Notes under the pieces: generated by a model | Database searches by the model: none | Seen by the model: the letters and a program-made list of their open reading frames with translations, nothing else | Told to the model about the DNA's origin: nothing | Shown: in pieces, positions 6,757-6,850 of the stretch | Position numbering within the stretch: the stretch's first letter is position 1 | Layout of the letters: every line of letters begins with the position of its first letter | Assembly: GCA_022826345.1 (NCBI GenBank) | Contig: JAJDVB010000069.1 | Span: forward strand, 1 to 6,850 | Length of the DNA: 6,850 bases | Direction of reading: 5' to 3' | DNA from: Alphaproteobacteria bacterium | Lineage (GTDB): Bacteria; Pseudomonadota; Alphaproteobacteria; UBA828 | Made by a program: the position numbers and the translations under genes

Positions 6757-6780
6757 GATTCGCTGATTGGGTAGCGAATC
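6757..6780 (+). repeat. Perfect 8-base hairpin in the IS leader
   Basis: GATTCGCT (6757-6764) and AGCGAATC (6773-6780) are perfect inverted copies around an eight-base loop. The stem ends 14 bases before the transposase ATG and borders the GGGG that could serve as ribosome binding site. Hairpins in this position in some insertion sequences limit transposase expression from outside transcripts; that role is inferred here. It lacks a T run, so it is not a typical terminator. Confidence 0.55.
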
Positions 6781-6794
6781 GGGGCGATGGCGCG

Positions 6795-6850
6795 ATGCGG
6801 GGCACGGACGAGCGCAGCGGCAGTTTGTTCAGCTATGTAGATCTGGAGGC
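6795..6850 (+). CDS. Transposase N-terminus (DUF772-type, IS1182/IS5-like), partial
   Basis: From ATG 6795 the frame reads MRGTDERSGSLFSYVDLE and stays open to the window edge. The pattern MRG-x-D-x-RSG-x-LFSYVDLE is the characteristic start of DDE transposases with the DUF772 N-terminal domain. An ATG at 6787 is in another frame that soon meets TAG at 6838. Only 18 codons are visible, so whether the transposase is intact cannot be judged. Confidence 0.75.
   Translation, partial: MRGTDERSGSLFSYVDLE

Larger units (their letters stand above)
6716..6850 (+). mobile_element. Left end of an insertion sequence (IS1182/IS5-like), truncated by the window
   Basis: Immediately after the ferredoxin stop the sequence turns to GCTGCTGAAAAACTC, a terminal-repeat-like start resembling ends of IS1182/IS5-type elements. 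An untranslated leader with a strong hairpin and then a transposase start follow. The exact boundary cannot be fixed without the other end. A CTAG at 6712-6715, overlapping the ferredoxin stop, may be part of the target site. The element points the same way as the operon. Confidence 0.7.

Overview
The window is GC-rich and gene-dense. Its gene content (a MocR-type regulator next to MocD- and MocE-like genes) fits an Alphaproteobacterium, most likely of the Rhizobiales/Hyphomicrobiales. This placement is an inference from gene families and base composition; no rRNA or other phylogenetic marker is present.

Layout. Positions 1-38 (minus strand) hold the first codons of an unidentified gene that runs off the left edge. 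A 205-base gap with a possible terminator follows. Positions 244-1019 (minus) hold a fructose-6-phosphate-aldolase/transaldolase-like gene whose frame is broken near 720. Positions 1094-2581 (minus) hold a complete MocR/GabR-type regulator: a GntR winged helix fused to a PLP aminotransferase-like domain. The 270-base divergent region 2582-2851 carries a 34-base imperfect direct repeat with a 36-base period, the best candidate operator. From 2852 a tight plus-strand operon runs: an IlvD/EDD-family dehydratase, a MocD-like membrane di-iron oxygenase (fatty-acid-desaturase fold), a PanB-like ketopantoate-hydroxymethyltransferase-family enzyme and a MocE-like Rieske ferredoxin. Gaps within it are 3 bases, a 4-base overlap and 10 bases. 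Right after the ferredoxin stop codon (6715) an insertion sequence begins; its transposase starts at 6795 and runs off the right edge.

How the genes may work together. MocD- and MocE-type proteins are known from rhizopine (3-O-methyl-scyllo-inosamine) catabolism, where an oxygenase and its electron-transfer partners remove the O-methyl group. Here the pair is co-transcribed with a dehydratase-family and a PanB-family protein and faces a MocR-type regulator. I infer an inducible catabolic operon: an oxidative step (MocD fed by MocE), a dehydration giving a 2-oxo acid, and a PanB-like C-C bond-forming or -breaking step. The substrate cannot be read from the sequence, and mocA, mocB, mocC and mocF homologues are not in the window.

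The most unusual point is that several enzymes keep their family fold signatures but have altered active-site residues. The dehydratase lacks two iron-sulfur-ligand cysteine positions while keeping the metal-site Asp-Lys and the catalytic Ser. The PanB-like protein lacks the canonical lysine and the usual metal-site stretch. The transaldolase-like protein keeps the Schiff-base lysine but not other landmarks. This suggests a pathway built from repurposed family members.
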